Source: Verrucomicrobiaceae bacterium
GTDB lineage: Bacteria; Verrucomicrobiota; Verrucomicrobiia; Verrucomicrobiales; Verrucomicrobiaceae
DNA: 64,000 bases
NCBI GenBank assembly: GCA_015075365.1
Contig: JABTUN010000001.1
Span: forward strand, 1,116,001-1,180,000
Reading direction: 5' to 3'
Shown here: one piece after another, positions 34,719 to 44,157 of the stretch
Layout: each line of letters begins with the position of its first letter
Numbering within the stretch: position 1 is the first letter of the stretch
Notes under the pieces: generated by a model
Database searches by the model: none
The model's input: only the letters and a program-made list of their open reading frames with translations
What the model was told of the DNA's origin: nothing
Translations under genes and position numbers: made by a program

Positions 34719-35259
34719 GTGGCTCTACAACGCCTGGACGGCCACGATGCAGTTTTTCCGCGACATGCCGTGGGAGATGGTCGGTGTGTGGTCGCTGACG
34801 ATCTCGCTGCTCGCCGTCGGATTCGTCGGCGCCATCGTGCCATTCCTGCCGGGACCCGCGCTGATCCTCGTGGCGGGCGTGCTGCACACGCTGCTGCGGC
34901 CGGAGAGCGCCATGAGCACGTTCGGGATCGTGCTGCTGATCGTGTGGTTCGGCCTCGCGTATGCGGTGGACTTCTTCAGCGGCATGATGGGCGCGCGCTG
35001 GTTCGGCGCCAGCCGCTGGGGCATCGCGGGCGTGTTCATCGGCGGCATCGCGGGTCTGTTTTTCGGCCCCATCGGCATCCTGATCGGCCCGCTCGTCGGC
35101 GGCTTCGCCTTTGAGATGCTTTTCGCCAAGCAACGCCTCAAACCCGCGATGAAAAGCACCTGGGGCACCATCGTCGGCACCGGCGTCGGCCTCGTCCTGC
35201 GCATCCTCATCGCCCTGGCGATGATCACCACGGTGCTGGTGGACGCGCTGTGGTGGTGA
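34711..35259 (+). CDS. DUF456-family membrane protein (182 aa)
   Basis: The start is a GTG at 34711 inside the end of the nitroreductase gene. Hydrophobic segments include SLLAVGFVGAIVPFLPGPALI, a TFGIVLLIVWFGLAYAV helix, and Gly-rich segments GVFIGGIAGLFFGPIGILIG, GTIVGTGVGLVLRILIALA. This Gly-rich pattern and the FLPGPALI motif match DUF456. The function is unknown; it is predicted to be an inner-membrane protein co-translated with the nitroreductase. Confidence 0.8.
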   Translation: MLEWLYNAWTATMQFFRDMPWEMVGVWSLTISLLAVGFVGAIVPFLPGPALILVAGVLHTLLRPESAMSTFGIVLLIVWFGLAYAVDFFSGMMGARWFGASRWGIAGVFIGGIAGLFFGPIGILIGPLVGGFAFEMLFAKQRLKPAMKSTWGTIVGTGVGLVLRILIALAMITTVLVDALWW

Positions 35260-35264
35260 CACGG

Positions 35265-36143
35265 TCAACGCACCTGCATCCACTCGCGCAGTTTCGTGAT
35301 GGAAACTTGTTCGTGCGTGAGCAGGAAGAAATGACCGGCACCAGGGACGATGAATGATTTTGCCGGACCGACCAGACGTTGAAACTGGCCGTTCTTCACG
35401 AAGAACTCATCGCCTCCGGCCATGAAATGTGTGTTCGCTCTGCCGTCCTGCTTGGTGAGCGGATGCGCGGCGATGCAGATCATGCCGACGAAGCGATGTG
35501 GCAGATCGTTGAACACACGGCAGGCTCCAAAACCACCCGCCGAAAGCCCGAGCAGCCACGGTTTGGCTGCGAATGGCCTGCCGAGCTTCTTTTCGACCGC
35601 AGCGAGGCATTCCGTCATGTAGGCACCGGGCATGATCGACGGCGCGATGCCGTAAGCCGGGCAGATGATAAGGTGCTTTGGAAAATGCTCCGCGAGGAAG
35701 TGCTGATACCAGAGAAAACTGCCGCCGTAGCCATGCAGAAACACGATCACCGGTGTTTGCGGTCCGAAACCGTCCGGCACATGCAAGGTGGCGAGTCCGT
35801 GGTCGGGTTTGAATGGAGTGAAGCAGTAGCTGAGCGACGAAGGCGCGCTGCGATACAGGTCATTGGCGACGATGGCCTTGTAGCGCTCCGCCACGAGCGG
35901 CTGGATCGTTTTGGAATGCTCTGCCGTGAGTCCGAGCAGTGCGGGTTGCGAGAGTGCGAGATTCACAATCATCCCCTCAGGCAGATTCTTTAGCGCTGTG
36001 CGAAACGCCGGCATCAACTGCGCCGCCTGACCGCTCACTGCGGCCGGTGGCGAGCCATGCTGCGTCGGCCAGGTGACTTGAAACACTTCGGCTGCGCCCG
36101 CATGAGCTGCGAAGAAGAACCAAAGACCGTAAAGACCTCTCAT
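35265..36143 (-). CDS. Secreted alpha/beta hydrolase (292 aa)
   Basis: A short signal peptide (FFFAAHAGAAE) is followed by an alpha/beta hydrolase fold: IVFLHGYGGSFLWYQHF with the HG oxyanion motif, WLLGLSAGGFGACRVF with the GXSXG nucleophile, FFVKNGQFQRL, and the final PGAGHFFLLTHEQ with the catalytic His. It is a periplasmic or outer esterase/lipase or peptidase of unknown substrate. It converges with the DUF456 gene, with only 5 bases between the stops. Confidence 0.8.
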   Translation of the reverse strand: MRGLYGLWFFFAAHAGAAEVFQVTWPTQHGSPPAAVSGQAAQLMPAFRTALKNLPEGMIVNLALSQPALLGLTAEHSKTIQPLVAERYKAIVANDLYRSAPSSLSYCFTPFKPDHGLATLHVPDGFGPQTPVIVFLHGYGGSFLWYQHFLAEHFPKHLIICPAYGIAPSIMPGAYMTECLAAVEKKLGRPFAAKPWLLGLSAGGFGACRVFNDLPHRFVGMICIAAHPLTKQDGRANTHFMAGGDEFFVKNGQFQRLVGPAKSFIVPGAGHFFLLTHEQVSITKLREWMQVR

Positions 36144-36247
36144 GAGCCTGTTTTACCTGTTCGGATGCTTCTTGGCGAGGCCCGATTGCCAGCTTGCGAA
36201 ACCCGCTGCAGCCCTTACTCTCGCGGCCCCCAAAACACCCCAAGACT

Positions 36248-37186
36248 ATGACCCAGCTCGATCAACTGAAGCAGCACACCGCTGTGGTCGCCGACACCGG
36301 CGACTTCGAAGCCATGAAGGCCTACAAGCCCCAGGACGCCACGACGAACCCCTCCCTCATCCTCCAGGCGGCCTCGAAGCCGGAGTACAAGGCGATTTTC
36401 GACAAGGCCGTCGCGGACGGCAAATCCGGCGGCGTGGACGCGGTGATGGACAAGCTGGTGGTCGCCTTTGGCCTCGAAATCCTCAAGATCGTGCCGGGCC
36501 GGGTTTCGACGGAAGTCGATGCGCGCCTGTCCTTCGACACACAGGGCAACATCGAAAAGGCCCGCCAGATCATCGGCATGTATGAGAAGGCCGGCATTTC
36601 TCGCGAGCGCATCCTGATCAAGATCGCCTCCACGTGGGAAGGCATCAAAGCGGCCGAGGTGCTGCAAAAAGAAGACATCAACTGCAACCTGACGCTGCTC
36701 TTCAGCCTGGCGCAGGCCGTGGCGTGCGCGGAAGGCGGCATCAAGCTCATCAGCCCCTTCGTTGGCCGCATTCTCGACTGGTACAAGAAGAGTACTGGCA
36801 AAGACTACGCCGCCACGGAAGACCCGGGCGTGCAGTCGGTGACGCAGATCTACAACTACTACAAGCACTTCGGCTACAAGACCGAGGTGATGGGCGCGAG
36901 CTTCCGCAACAAGGGTGAAATCACCGAGCTCTGCGGCTGCGACCTGCTCACCATCAGCCCCGGTCTGCTCGGCGAACTCGCCGCGAGCAGCGATCCGATC
37001 TCTCCGAAGCTCAACGCCGCGAACGCCGCCTCGCTGAAGATCGAGCGCATCGGCAGCGACGAGAAGACCTTCCGCTGGCTCTTCAACGAAGACGCCATGG
37101 CGACTGAAAAGACCGCCGAAGGCATCCGCAACTTCGCCAAGGACATCGTGAAGCTGGAAACGATGGTGAAGGTGGCTCTGGGCTGA
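36248..37186 (+). CDS. tal: Transaldolase (312 aa)
   Basis: [10 protein letters not shown] holds the conserved Asp and Asn; [18 protein letters not shown] contains the Schiff-base Lys; [13 protein letters not shown] and [12 protein letters not shown] follow, as in TalB-type enzymes. It moves a dihydroxyacetone unit between sugar phosphates in the pentose phosphate pathway. The ATG at 36248 is standard; the frame from 36194 adds a Pro-rich extension and is not preferred. No tkt or zwf gene is adjacent. Confidence 0.95.
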   Translation: MTQLDQLKQHTAVVADTGDFEAMKAYKPQDATTNPSLILQAASKPEYKAIFDKAVADGKSGGVDAVMDKLVVAFGLEILKIVPGRVSTEVDARLSFDTQGNIEKARQIIGMYEKAGISRERILIKIASTWEGIKAAEVLQKEDINCNLTLLFSLAQAVACAEGGIKLISPFVGRILDWYKKSTGKDYAATEDPGVQSVTQIYNYYKHFGYKTEVMGASFRNKGEITELCGCDLLTISPGLLGELAASSDPISPKLNAANAASLKIERIGSDEKTFRWLFNEDAMATEKTAEGIRNFAKDIVKLETMVKVALG

Positions 37187-37193
37187 ATTTTTT

Positions 37194-37271
37194 AGCCGAA
37201 AGAGAGAAAAAAGAAGAAAAGAGCTCAGACGGACTGCCTCTGCTTTTTTCCTTCTTTTCTCTTTTTCGGCC
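37194..37271. repeat. AT-rich palindrome between tal and hisF
   Basis: The left arm (37194-37223) and right arm (37240-37271) are imperfect inverted complements rich in AGAAAA / TTTTCT, closing with GCCGAAA / TTTCGGC. It may be a terminator-like hairpin for tal, or another palindromic repeat. It ends 12 bases before the hisF ATG. Confidence 0.7.
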
Positions 37272-37283
37272 ATCCTCATCGCC

Positions 37284-38042
37284 ATGCTCACCAAACGCAT
37301 CATTCCCTGCCTCGACGTGAAGGAAGGCCGTGTCGTCAAAGGCACGAAATTCCTGCAGCTTCGTGATGCGGGTGATCCGGTGGAGTGTGCGCAGGTGTAC
37401 AATGCGCAAGGCGCGGATGAACTCGTCTTTCTCGACATCACGGCGAGCCATGAGGAGCGCAAAACGATGGTCGATGTCGTCGAGCGCACGGCGGCGAGCT
37501 GTTTCATGCCTTTGACCGTCGGCGGCGGCATCCGCACCGTGGCGGACATGCGCGAGATGCTACTTGCGGGCGCGGACAAGGTCGGCATCAACACCGCGGC
37601 CGTCAAAACGCCGCATGTCATCGACGAGGCCGCGGAGGCCTTTGGCTGCCAGTGCCTCGTCGTCGCGATCGACGCGAAACGGAACGAAAAAGGCTCCTGG
37701 ACGGTGTACACGCACGGCGGACGCAATCCGACCGAGTTGGATGCCGTCGAATGGGCTGCGGAGGTCTGCAAACGCGGCGCAGGCGAAATTTTGCTGACCA
37801 GCATGGACGCGGACGGCACCAAAAACGGCTACGACATCGCGCTGACCCGCGCGGTGAGCGAGGCGGTGACGATTCCTGTTATCGCCAGCGGTGGCGCCGG
37901 CAAAGTCGATCACATGGTCGACGTGCTGCGCGACGGCAAAGCCGACGCGGTGCTCGCCGCGAGCATTTTCCACTTCGGCGAATACACCGTGGGCGATGTG
38001 AAACGCTTCCTCGGCGAACACGGCGTGCCGGTGAGGCTTTAA
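37284..38042 (+). CDS. hisF: Imidazole glycerol phosphate synthase cyclase subunit (252 aa)
   Basis: The (beta/alpha)8 barrel begins with [19 protein letters not shown], containing the catalytic Asp near residue 11. [52 protein letters not shown] and [15 protein letters not shown] segments follow (phosphate-binding loops). With HisH it makes the histidine and AICAR precursors. Length and order are typical. It is not beside other his genes. A strong terminator follows. Confidence 0.97.
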   Translation: MLTKRIIPCLDVKEGRVVKGTKFLQLRDAGDPVECAQVYNAQGADELVFLDITASHEERKTMVDVVERTAASCFMPLTVGGGIRTVADMREMLLAGADKVGINTAAVKTPHVIDEAAEAFGCQCLVVAIDAKRNEKGSWTVYTHGGRNPTELDAVEWAAEVCKRGAGEILLTSMDADGTKNGYDIALTRAVSEAVTIPVIASGGAGKVDHMVDVLRDGKADAVLAASIFHFGEYTVGDVKRFLGEHGVPVRL

Positions 38043-38050
38043 AGGCACAA

Positions 38051-38082
38051 AAAACCCGCCAGCTATGCGGCGGGCGGGTTTT
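38051..38082. terminator. Bidirectional rho-independent terminator
   Basis: A 10-bp stem AAAACCCGCC/GGCGGGTTTT with a 12-base loop lies 8 bases after the hisF stop. The stem ends in T-runs on both strands, so it can serve hisF on the plus strand and the PII gene on the minus strand, whose stop is at 38119. Confidence 0.85.
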
Positions 38083-38118
38083 GTTGAGAACGGATGTTCG
38101 GTTTTAGGGGTGGGGAAA

Positions 38119-38512
<394 letters not shown>

Positions 38513-38695
38513 CGATGAGCACCGACAGAAGGTTGAATTTCCCGGTTAACCGCTGCGAAGTGCTTGTTTAGCGGAAAGCGTGCCAACTTCCAGACCGATT
38601 TGCCGCAAAGACCCAAACCATGTCTGAAAAAGCGGTGGCCCACCCTCCGGCGGCAGGAGAATTGCATTCCCCCGGCCGCACGGCTATGAGGCGGC

Positions 38696-39586
38696 ATGAT
38701 TCTGTGCCGTCCTCTGCTTTTCCTCGCCACCTTGGCGGCCCTGTGCCGGGCGCAGGAGGGGCCGCCTGCCTACGATGTGCAGCTTCACTGGGAGCCCGGC
38801 CAGTTTTACCTCCAGGAGTCTGACACGGACACCACCACCTTCCTGACCGCGCTCGGCAAAAAGCACGACCAGCGGCTGAGGATGCGGCAGACGACCTCCA
38901 TTGTGGTCACGCCGGCCGCGGATGGCAGCAGGGAGGTTCGCGTGAGTATCGACGCGCTCCGGGGGGAGCTGATCCAGGACGGGCTGCTGAACCCCTTCGA
39001 CTCGGCCCGGATCGAGGAGGCGCTGCCGGTGCTGCAAAAGTCCATCGGACGCGCGGCAGGGAAGAGCTTCACCCTGGTATATGACGCCGGTGGCCGCTTT
39101 CAAAGCATCCGGGACATCCAGTCCCTGCTGAAGCCGGGGACACAGGAGCCAGGACTCAACGAAATCGCCGACGCCCGGCAGATCGTCACGCTTTACCGCC
39201 GTTCCCTGGAGCTGGGGCTGCCCAAGATTCCCGTCCGGCCTGGGGACAAGTGGATCAGTGACGAGATGTTGATTTTTGCGGAGGCGGGGCCGGTGCAGGT
39301 GCATCTCCAGGCAAAATTCGACGGCCTGGAGGAGCGGGAGGGCCGTCAGCAGGCAAAGGTGAGCTACGAGGGAACGATGGAAACCCTCAAGGAAACCGGC
39401 ACGAAGCGCTCCATCACCCTCGGACCCGGTTCGAAGGTGACCGGCAGCCTGCTCTTTGACCTGGAGCGCCGCACCATCTCCTTCTCCACGCTCTCCGCGG
39501 CGCTGAATCTGGCCGTGGAGGGCAAAAAACTGCCGGTCCGCCAGCAGGTGACCACGCGCCTGGTGGCGATGAAGCAGATGCGCTGA
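38696..39586 (+). CDS. Secreted hypothetical protein, DUF6263-like (296 aa)
   Basis: A signal peptide (CRPLLFLATLAALCRAQ) is followed by a beta-rich domain: LHWEPGQFYLQESDTDTTTF, LRMRQTTSIVV, GKSFTLVYDAGGRFQSI, VRPGDKWISDEML and a late LLFDLERRTISFSTLS. This spacing of strands with PGDKW resembles DUF6263 proteins of unknown function. It is probably periplasmic or outer-membrane associated. It converges with the glycosidase-like gene with 11 bases between the stops. Confidence 0.6.
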   Translation: MILCRPLLFLATLAALCRAQEGPPAYDVQLHWEPGQFYLQESDTDTTTFLTALGKKHDQRLRMRQTTSIVVTPAADGSREVRVSIDALRGELIQDGLLNPFDSARIEEALPVLQKSIGRAAGKSFTLVYDAGGRFQSIRDIQSLLKPGTQEPGLNEIADARQIVTLYRRSLELGLPKIPVRPGDKWISDEMLIFAEAGPVQVHLQAKFDGLEEREGRQQAKVSYEGTMETLKETGTKRSITLGPGSKVTGSLLFDLERRTISFSTLSAALNLAVEGKKLPVRQQVTTRLVAMKQMR

Positions 39587-39597
39587 GTGCGGGTGCC

Positions 39598-41061
39598 TCA
39601 CCGTGCGGCCAGTCCGGCCTCGCCCGCCTCCCAGCCAGCTCCGGCGGCGCGGATGGCCACGGCGGAGGCTCCGGCGGGCCAGTCGGCCTCCAACTGATCC
39701 TTGAAGAAGGATTTCCACGTCACCCAGCGGCCGCCGATCTGCGCCTGCATGACCCACCAGCGGGTCTGGGACATCCAGCGCTCGTCCGCATGCCGCCACG
39801 TCACCGCATCGCCTGATCGGGTGACGACGGGCGCAGGCAGGGCCGTCTGGCTGAGCCAGGGAGAGGCCGGCGGGATGGCGTGGGTCGTGTAGGCACGCTC
39901 CATCGTGTAAGTGGCGATCTTTCCCACGTCCTTGTGCAGCGCGCCGAAGTTCCAGTGAAAGTGACCCGGCGTCATTTTCAGCCCGCGCTCCCGCAGCACG
40001 CTCATCTGGCGCAGGATCTCTCCCGCCACCCGGTCATGGCCGATGTTGGAGGTGTTCATGCCCGGCCAGATGTGCCGGTTCTGGGTGTTCTGCTCCAGCC
40101 ACCAGTCGTAGTAGGTGATGAATCCGAGCTTGGGCCGGTCGATGGTCCAGTAGAGCTGCGGGGTGAAGTAGTCCACCCAGCCGTTTTGCAGCCACTTCTT
40201 GGAATCCGCGCCCAAGTCCTCATACGGATCGAGCCCGCCGCCGGTGCCCTGCGGATGATTCGGGCGCCACAGGCCAAAGGGGCTGATACCAAACTTCACA
40301 TGGCGTTTGATGCCCTTGATGCCCTCGTAGATCGTCTGCACGGTCTGGTCCACATTCTGCCGCCGCCACGCCGTGAGTTCCAGCGGCCCGCCGGCGGCCT
40401 TGTAGCGCGCAAAGGTCGCGTGATCAGGGAATTCGATCTTTTTCTTCGCCGAGTCGGTGATTGGATACGGATAAAAATAGTCGTCGATGTGGATGCCATC
40501 CACGTCGTAGCGCCGCGTGACATCCAGCATGACCGCCACGGCCTGGGCTCGCACCTCCGCCACGCCGGGGTCCATCCACCAGTCGATGTTGTACTTCATG
40601 GTCCACTCCGGGTGCCGGCGGCGGATGTGATCCGCGCTGGGCGCGTGCTTCTCACCCGCCAGCGCGCGGTAGGGATTGAACCAAGCATGCAGCTCCATGC
40701 CGCGCTTGTGCGCCTCTGTGACAGCAAATTCCAGCGGATCCCACAGCGGCGAAGGAGGCCTGCCCATCTCGCCCGTCAAAAACGGCGACCACGGCTCCAG
40801 CATGGAGGCATACATCGCGTCGCCCGCCGGGCGCACTTGGAAAATCAGCGCATTGAGCCGCAGCCGCGCAGCAGACTCGATGAGCGCGAGGAGCTGCTGC
40901 TTCTGTTTCGCCACGGGCAGCCCGGGCTCGCTGGGCCAGTTGATATTCCGCACCGTGGCGATCCATGACCCGCGCAGCTCCCGCGCGGGAGGCGGGACGC
41001 TGGTCTGGGAGCGCAGCGTCGATGCCAGAACAGCGAGGATGGCAAAAGCTCGAATCATCAT
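39598..41061 (-). CDS. Glycoside hydrolase-like protein, GHL10/DUF187 (487 aa)
   Basis: A signal peptide (IRAFAILAVLASTLRSQ) starts at the ATG at 41061 (41058 is also possible). The body fits family-10-like glycosidase (DUF187): ELRGSWIATVRNINWPS, LNALIFQVRPAGDAMY, MELHAWFNPYRALAG, YDVDGIHIDDYFYPYP with acidic residues suitable for catalysis, and FGISPFGLWRP. A C-terminal fibronectin-like segment follows. Such secreted enzymes act on peptidoglycan or glycans. The frame upstream to 41370 is read-through of the divergent DUF1501 gene. Confidence 0.83.
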   Translation of the reverse strand: MMIRAFAILAVLASTLRSQTSVPPPARELRGSWIATVRNINWPSEPGLPVAKQKQQLLALIESAARLRLNALIFQVRPAGDAMYASMLEPWSPFLTGEMGRPPSPLWDPLEFAVTEAHKRGMELHAWFNPYRALAGEKHAPSADHIRRRHPEWTMKYNIDWWMDPGVAEVRAQAVAVMLDVTRRYDVDGIHIDDYFYPYPITDSAKKKIEFPDHATFARYKAAGGPLELTAWRRQNVDQTVQTIYEGIKGIKRHVKFGISPFGLWRPNHPQGTGGGLDPYEDLGADSKKWLQNGWVDYFTPQLYWTIDRPKLGFITYYDWWLEQNTQNRHIWPGMNTSNIGHDRVAGEILRQMSVLRERGLKMTPGHFHWNFGALHKDVGKIATYTMERAYTTHAIPPASPWLSQTALPAPVVTRSGDAVTWRHADERWMSQTRWWVMQAQIGGRWVTWKSFFKDQLEADWPAGASAVAIRAAGAGWEAGEAGLAAR

Positions 41062-41164
41062 GCCGCTTTCATTAGCGGCGCGGCCCGGAACTGCAAGCCG
41101 CCGGGCATTCACTGGAAAATCCTGCTTCGAGGCAAAGAGGCCGCGCTCCCAGCGTTCCATCCGC

Positions 41165-42619
41165 ATGCACGATCTCGATCCCAGCCTGCCCGAGCACCTC
41201 GTCCGCCGCGATTTCCTCAAAAAACTCGCCGCGGCCTCCACCGCCGCATGGATGACCGGCGAGCCGCGCGCCATCTGGGCCAAAACGGGCGAAAAAGTCA
41301 CCCATCCGCCCGCAAAGGCCGATGCGTGCATCCTTTTGTGGATGGCCGGCGGCATGGCCGCGCCGGACACCTTTGATCCGAAAGGCTACCTGCCCTTCGA
41401 GAAGGGCCTCGAAGTGAAACGCATGCTCTCAACCTTCCCCGCGATCGACACCGCGGTCGATGGCATCAAAATCTGCCAGGGCCTCGAAAACATCGCGAAG
41501 GTCATGGATCGCGCGACTTTGATCCGCAGCGCCGTGCAGCCAGATCTCGGCAGCATTTTGCACTCGCGGCATCAATATCACTGGCACACCGGCTACGTGC
41601 CGCCGCAAACCGTCGCCTGCCCGCACATCGGCTCGTGGATGGCGAAGGTGCTCGGCCCGCGCAACCCCGTGATGCCCGCCTTCATCAATATTGGCCAGCG
41701 ACTCGAAGGCGTGGGCGAAAGCGAGGAGCTGAAGGCCTTCACCACCGCCGGATTTTTCGGCAGCGAGTTCGGCCCGATGAACCTGCCCTTCCCCGAGGAC
41801 GCTGCGCAATCCGTGAAGCCGCCGAAGGGCATGGACGCGAACCGTTTCGCCAATCGCGACCGTCTTTTCCGCAAACTCGTCGATCAAAGTCCGCAGCGTG
41901 ACTTCATGAGCGACTACCAGCAGCAATCCATGCTCCGCAGCATGGACAACGCCTACCGCCTGCTCAGCGCGAAGGAACGCGAGGCCTTCGACATCACGCT
42001 CGAGCCCGAGGAGAGCCGCAAAAAATACGACACCGGCCGCTTTGGCCGCGGCTGCTTGCTCGCACGTCGTTTGATCGAGGCAGGAACGCGCTTCGTCGAA
42101 GTCACCACCGAATACGTGCCCTTCTTCCAATGGGACACGCACAAGGACGGCCACACGACCGTGGACGCCATGCACAAGGAAATCGACGCGCCCATCGCGC
42201 AGCTCGTGCGCGATTTGGAGGCGAAAGGCCTGCTCGACCGCACGCTCATCGTCATCGCCAGCGAGTTCAGCCGCGATGCGCTCATGGAAGGCAAGCCCGG
42301 CTCGACCGCGAATGATCAAACGACCTTCAAAGTGGATCGCCTCGAAGAAATGAAGCACTACGGCCTGCATCGCCACTTCACCGGCGGCACCAGCGTCGTC
42401 ATGTTCGGCGGCGGCGTGAAGAAAGGCTACCTCTACGGCGAAACCGCCGACGAACGCCCGCTCATCGCCACCAAGAACCCCGTCAGCATCATGGATCTCC
42501 ACGCCACCATCATGACCGCGATGGGCATCAGCCCCAAAACCGAGTTCGAGATCGAAGGCCGCCCGTTTTACGTGACCGAGGACGGCAAAGGGAAGGCTGT
42601 GACCGATGTTTTCGCCTGA
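41165..42619 (+). CDS. DUF1501 protein with Tat-like leader (484 aa)
   Basis: RRDFLKKLAAASTAAWMTG at residues about 14-32 is a twin-arginine-like leader. DUF1501 motifs follow: ACILLWMAGGMAAPDTFDP, DRATLIRSAV, HSRHQYHWHTGYVP, EFSRDA and VVMFGGGVKKGYLYGE. The metal-like His and Asp positions match the sulfatase/phosphatase superfamily. Starts upstream to 40676 are in the antisense of the DUF187 gene and are not used. It has no adjacent DUF1549/1553 partner. Confidence 0.88.
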   Translation: MHDLDPSLPEHLVRRDFLKKLAAASTAAWMTGEPRAIWAKTGEKVTHPPAKADACILLWMAGGMAAPDTFDPKGYLPFEKGLEVKRMLSTFPAIDTAVDGIKICQGLENIAKVMDRATLIRSAVQPDLGSILHSRHQYHWHTGYVPPQTVACPHIGSWMAKVLGPRNPVMPAFINIGQRLEGVGESEELKAFTTAGFFGSEFGPMNLPFPEDAAQSVKPPKGMDANRFANRDRLFRKLVDQSPQRDFMSDYQQQSMLRSMDNAYRLLSAKEREAFDITLEPEESRKKYDTGRFGRGCLLARRLIEAGTRFVEVTTEYVPFFQWDTHKDGHTTVDAMHKEIDAPIAQLVRDLEAKGLLDRTLIVIASEFSRDALMEGKPGSTANDQTTFKVDRLEEMKHYGLHRHFTGGTSVVMFGGGVKKGYLYGETADERPLIATKNPVSIMDLHATIMTAMGISPKTEFEIEGRPFYVTEDGKGKAVTDVFA

Positions 42620-42686
42620 AACGGCCACGGGCACAGCCTTTGCAGGCTGGTGAATCAGGACTCAGGAATCCAAAATCAGAAATTCC

Positions 42687-44045
42687 TCAACCGATCTGCG
42701 CGAGGATGGCAGAGGCCACTCTGTCGGCCTGGGCCTCCAGGTACTCAACATCACGTCCTTCGATGAGCAGGCGGATGAGCGGCTCCGTGCCGGAGTAGCG
42801 CAGGAGCACGCGGCCGTAGTCGCCGAGCTTCTTCTCGGTCTCCTTGATGATCTTTTGCGCCTCGGCGAGCTCTTCGATCGGCGGTTTCGAGCGCACGCGC
42901 AGGTTGCGCGCGGATTGCGGGAACTTCTTGAGGCACTTGCGGAGCTGGCTGAGCGGCTCGCCGGTCTCCTTCATGATTTTGAGAAGCTGCAGGCCGGCGA
43001 TAAGGCCGTCACCGGTCGTCGCCCAGTCGCCGAAGATGATGTGGCCGCTCTGCTCGCCGCCGAAGTTGAGGCCGCGGCTGCGCATCTCCGCCAGCACATA
43101 GCGGTCGCCCACGCCGGTGCGGATCACGCGGCCACCCATGCGGGAGACGAGGTCATCAAGGCCGTAGTTGCTCATGATCGTCACGGCGAGCGTGTTCTGC
43201 TTCAGCGTGCCTTTGCGCAGCATCGACTCGGCGGCGATGGCCATGAGCTCGTCGCCGTCCAAAGCGATCGCCTCTTCATCACAGAGCGCGATGCGGTCCG
43301 CGTCACCATCATGCGCGATGCCCGCCTGCGCCTGCGAGGAGCGCACGATGCGCTCGATCTCCTCGGCGTGCGTGCAGCCGCACTCCTCGTTGATGTTGAA
43401 GCCGTCCGGCTCGCTGTGAAACACGGAGACATCCGCGCCGAGATGCTCCAGCGCCAGGGCGCTGGTGTAGGAGGCCGCGCCGTGCGCGTTGTCCAGCGCC
43501 ACGCGCATGCCGTCGAGCTTCACGCCACCCATGGAGGCCACCGCATGCGCGATGTAGCGCTCCGCGCCGTCCGCCAGCTTCGTGATGCGGCCGATGCCGC
43601 GGCCTTCCGGGCGCGGCGTCTCCTCGCTGCCCAGCACGAGTTTCTCCATGGCGATCTCCGTCTTGTCGTCGAGCTTGTGGCCGTCGCCGTGGACGAATTT
43701 GATGCCGTTGTCTTTGAAAGGGTTGTGCGAGGCGGAGATGATCACGCCGAAGTCAGTGCCGAGTTCCGCGGAGAGCATCGCCACGGCGGGCGTGGGCAGT
43801 TGACCGGCCAGCACGACATCGACACCTGCCGAATTGAGCCCCGCGGCCAGCGCCGCCTCCAGCATTTCGCCCGAGGCGCGCGTGTCACGTCCCACGATGG
43901 CCCGCGGGCGTTCCCCGCCCACTTTTTTGCCCAAAACGACCGCCGCCGCCTGCGCGAGGCGCATGACGAATTCCGGGGTCATGGGATGGCGGTTGGCCAC
44001 GGCGCGGACGCCGTCGGTGCCGAAGAACTGGCGCTTTTCAGACAT
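42687..44045 (-). CDS. glmM: Phosphoglucosamine mutase (452 aa)
   Basis: The catalytic phosphoserine loop VIISASHNPFKDNGIKF, the metal site HDGDADRIAL, FGGEQSGHIIFGDWATTGDG and the phosphate-binding RYSGTEPLIRLLIEG are all present. It converts glucosamine-6-phosphate to glucosamine-1-phosphate for UDP-GlcNAc and peptidoglycan. Length and motifs are standard. In Firmicutes glmM follows cdaA-cdaR. Here cdaA and a mini-cdaR are also on the minus strand upstream, but a plus-strand sulfatase/SMP-30 pair lies between. Confidence 0.96.
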   Translation of the reverse strand: MSEKRQFFGTDGVRAVANRHPMTPEFVMRLAQAAAVVLGKKVGGERPRAIVGRDTRASGEMLEAALAAGLNSAGVDVVLAGQLPTPAVAMLSAELGTDFGVIISASHNPFKDNGIKFVHGDGHKLDDKTEIAMEKLVLGSEETPRPEGRGIGRITKLADGAERYIAHAVASMGGVKLDGMRVALDNAHGAASYTSALALEHLGADVSVFHSEPDGFNINEECGCTHAEEIERIVRSSQAQAGIAHDGDADRIALCDEEAIALDGDELMAIAAESMLRKGTLKQNTLAVTIMSNYGLDDLVSRMGGRVIRTGVGDRYVLAEMRSRGLNFGGEQSGHIIFGDWATTGDGLIAGLQLLKIMKETGEPLSQLRKCLKKFPQSARNLRVRSKPPIEELAEAQKIIKETEKKLGDYGRVLLRYSGTEPLIRLLIEGRDVEYLEAQADRVASAILAQIG

Positions 44046-44157
44046 AGGGCGGCGGTTTTAAGCCAAAACGGCGGGGGTGTCAAAGATGGAGGACGGCGCG
44101 GCGGACCTCGTTTGGGTGAAGGATGGCCGCCAGGGCCGCGTTGAGCCGTTTCCCGCC

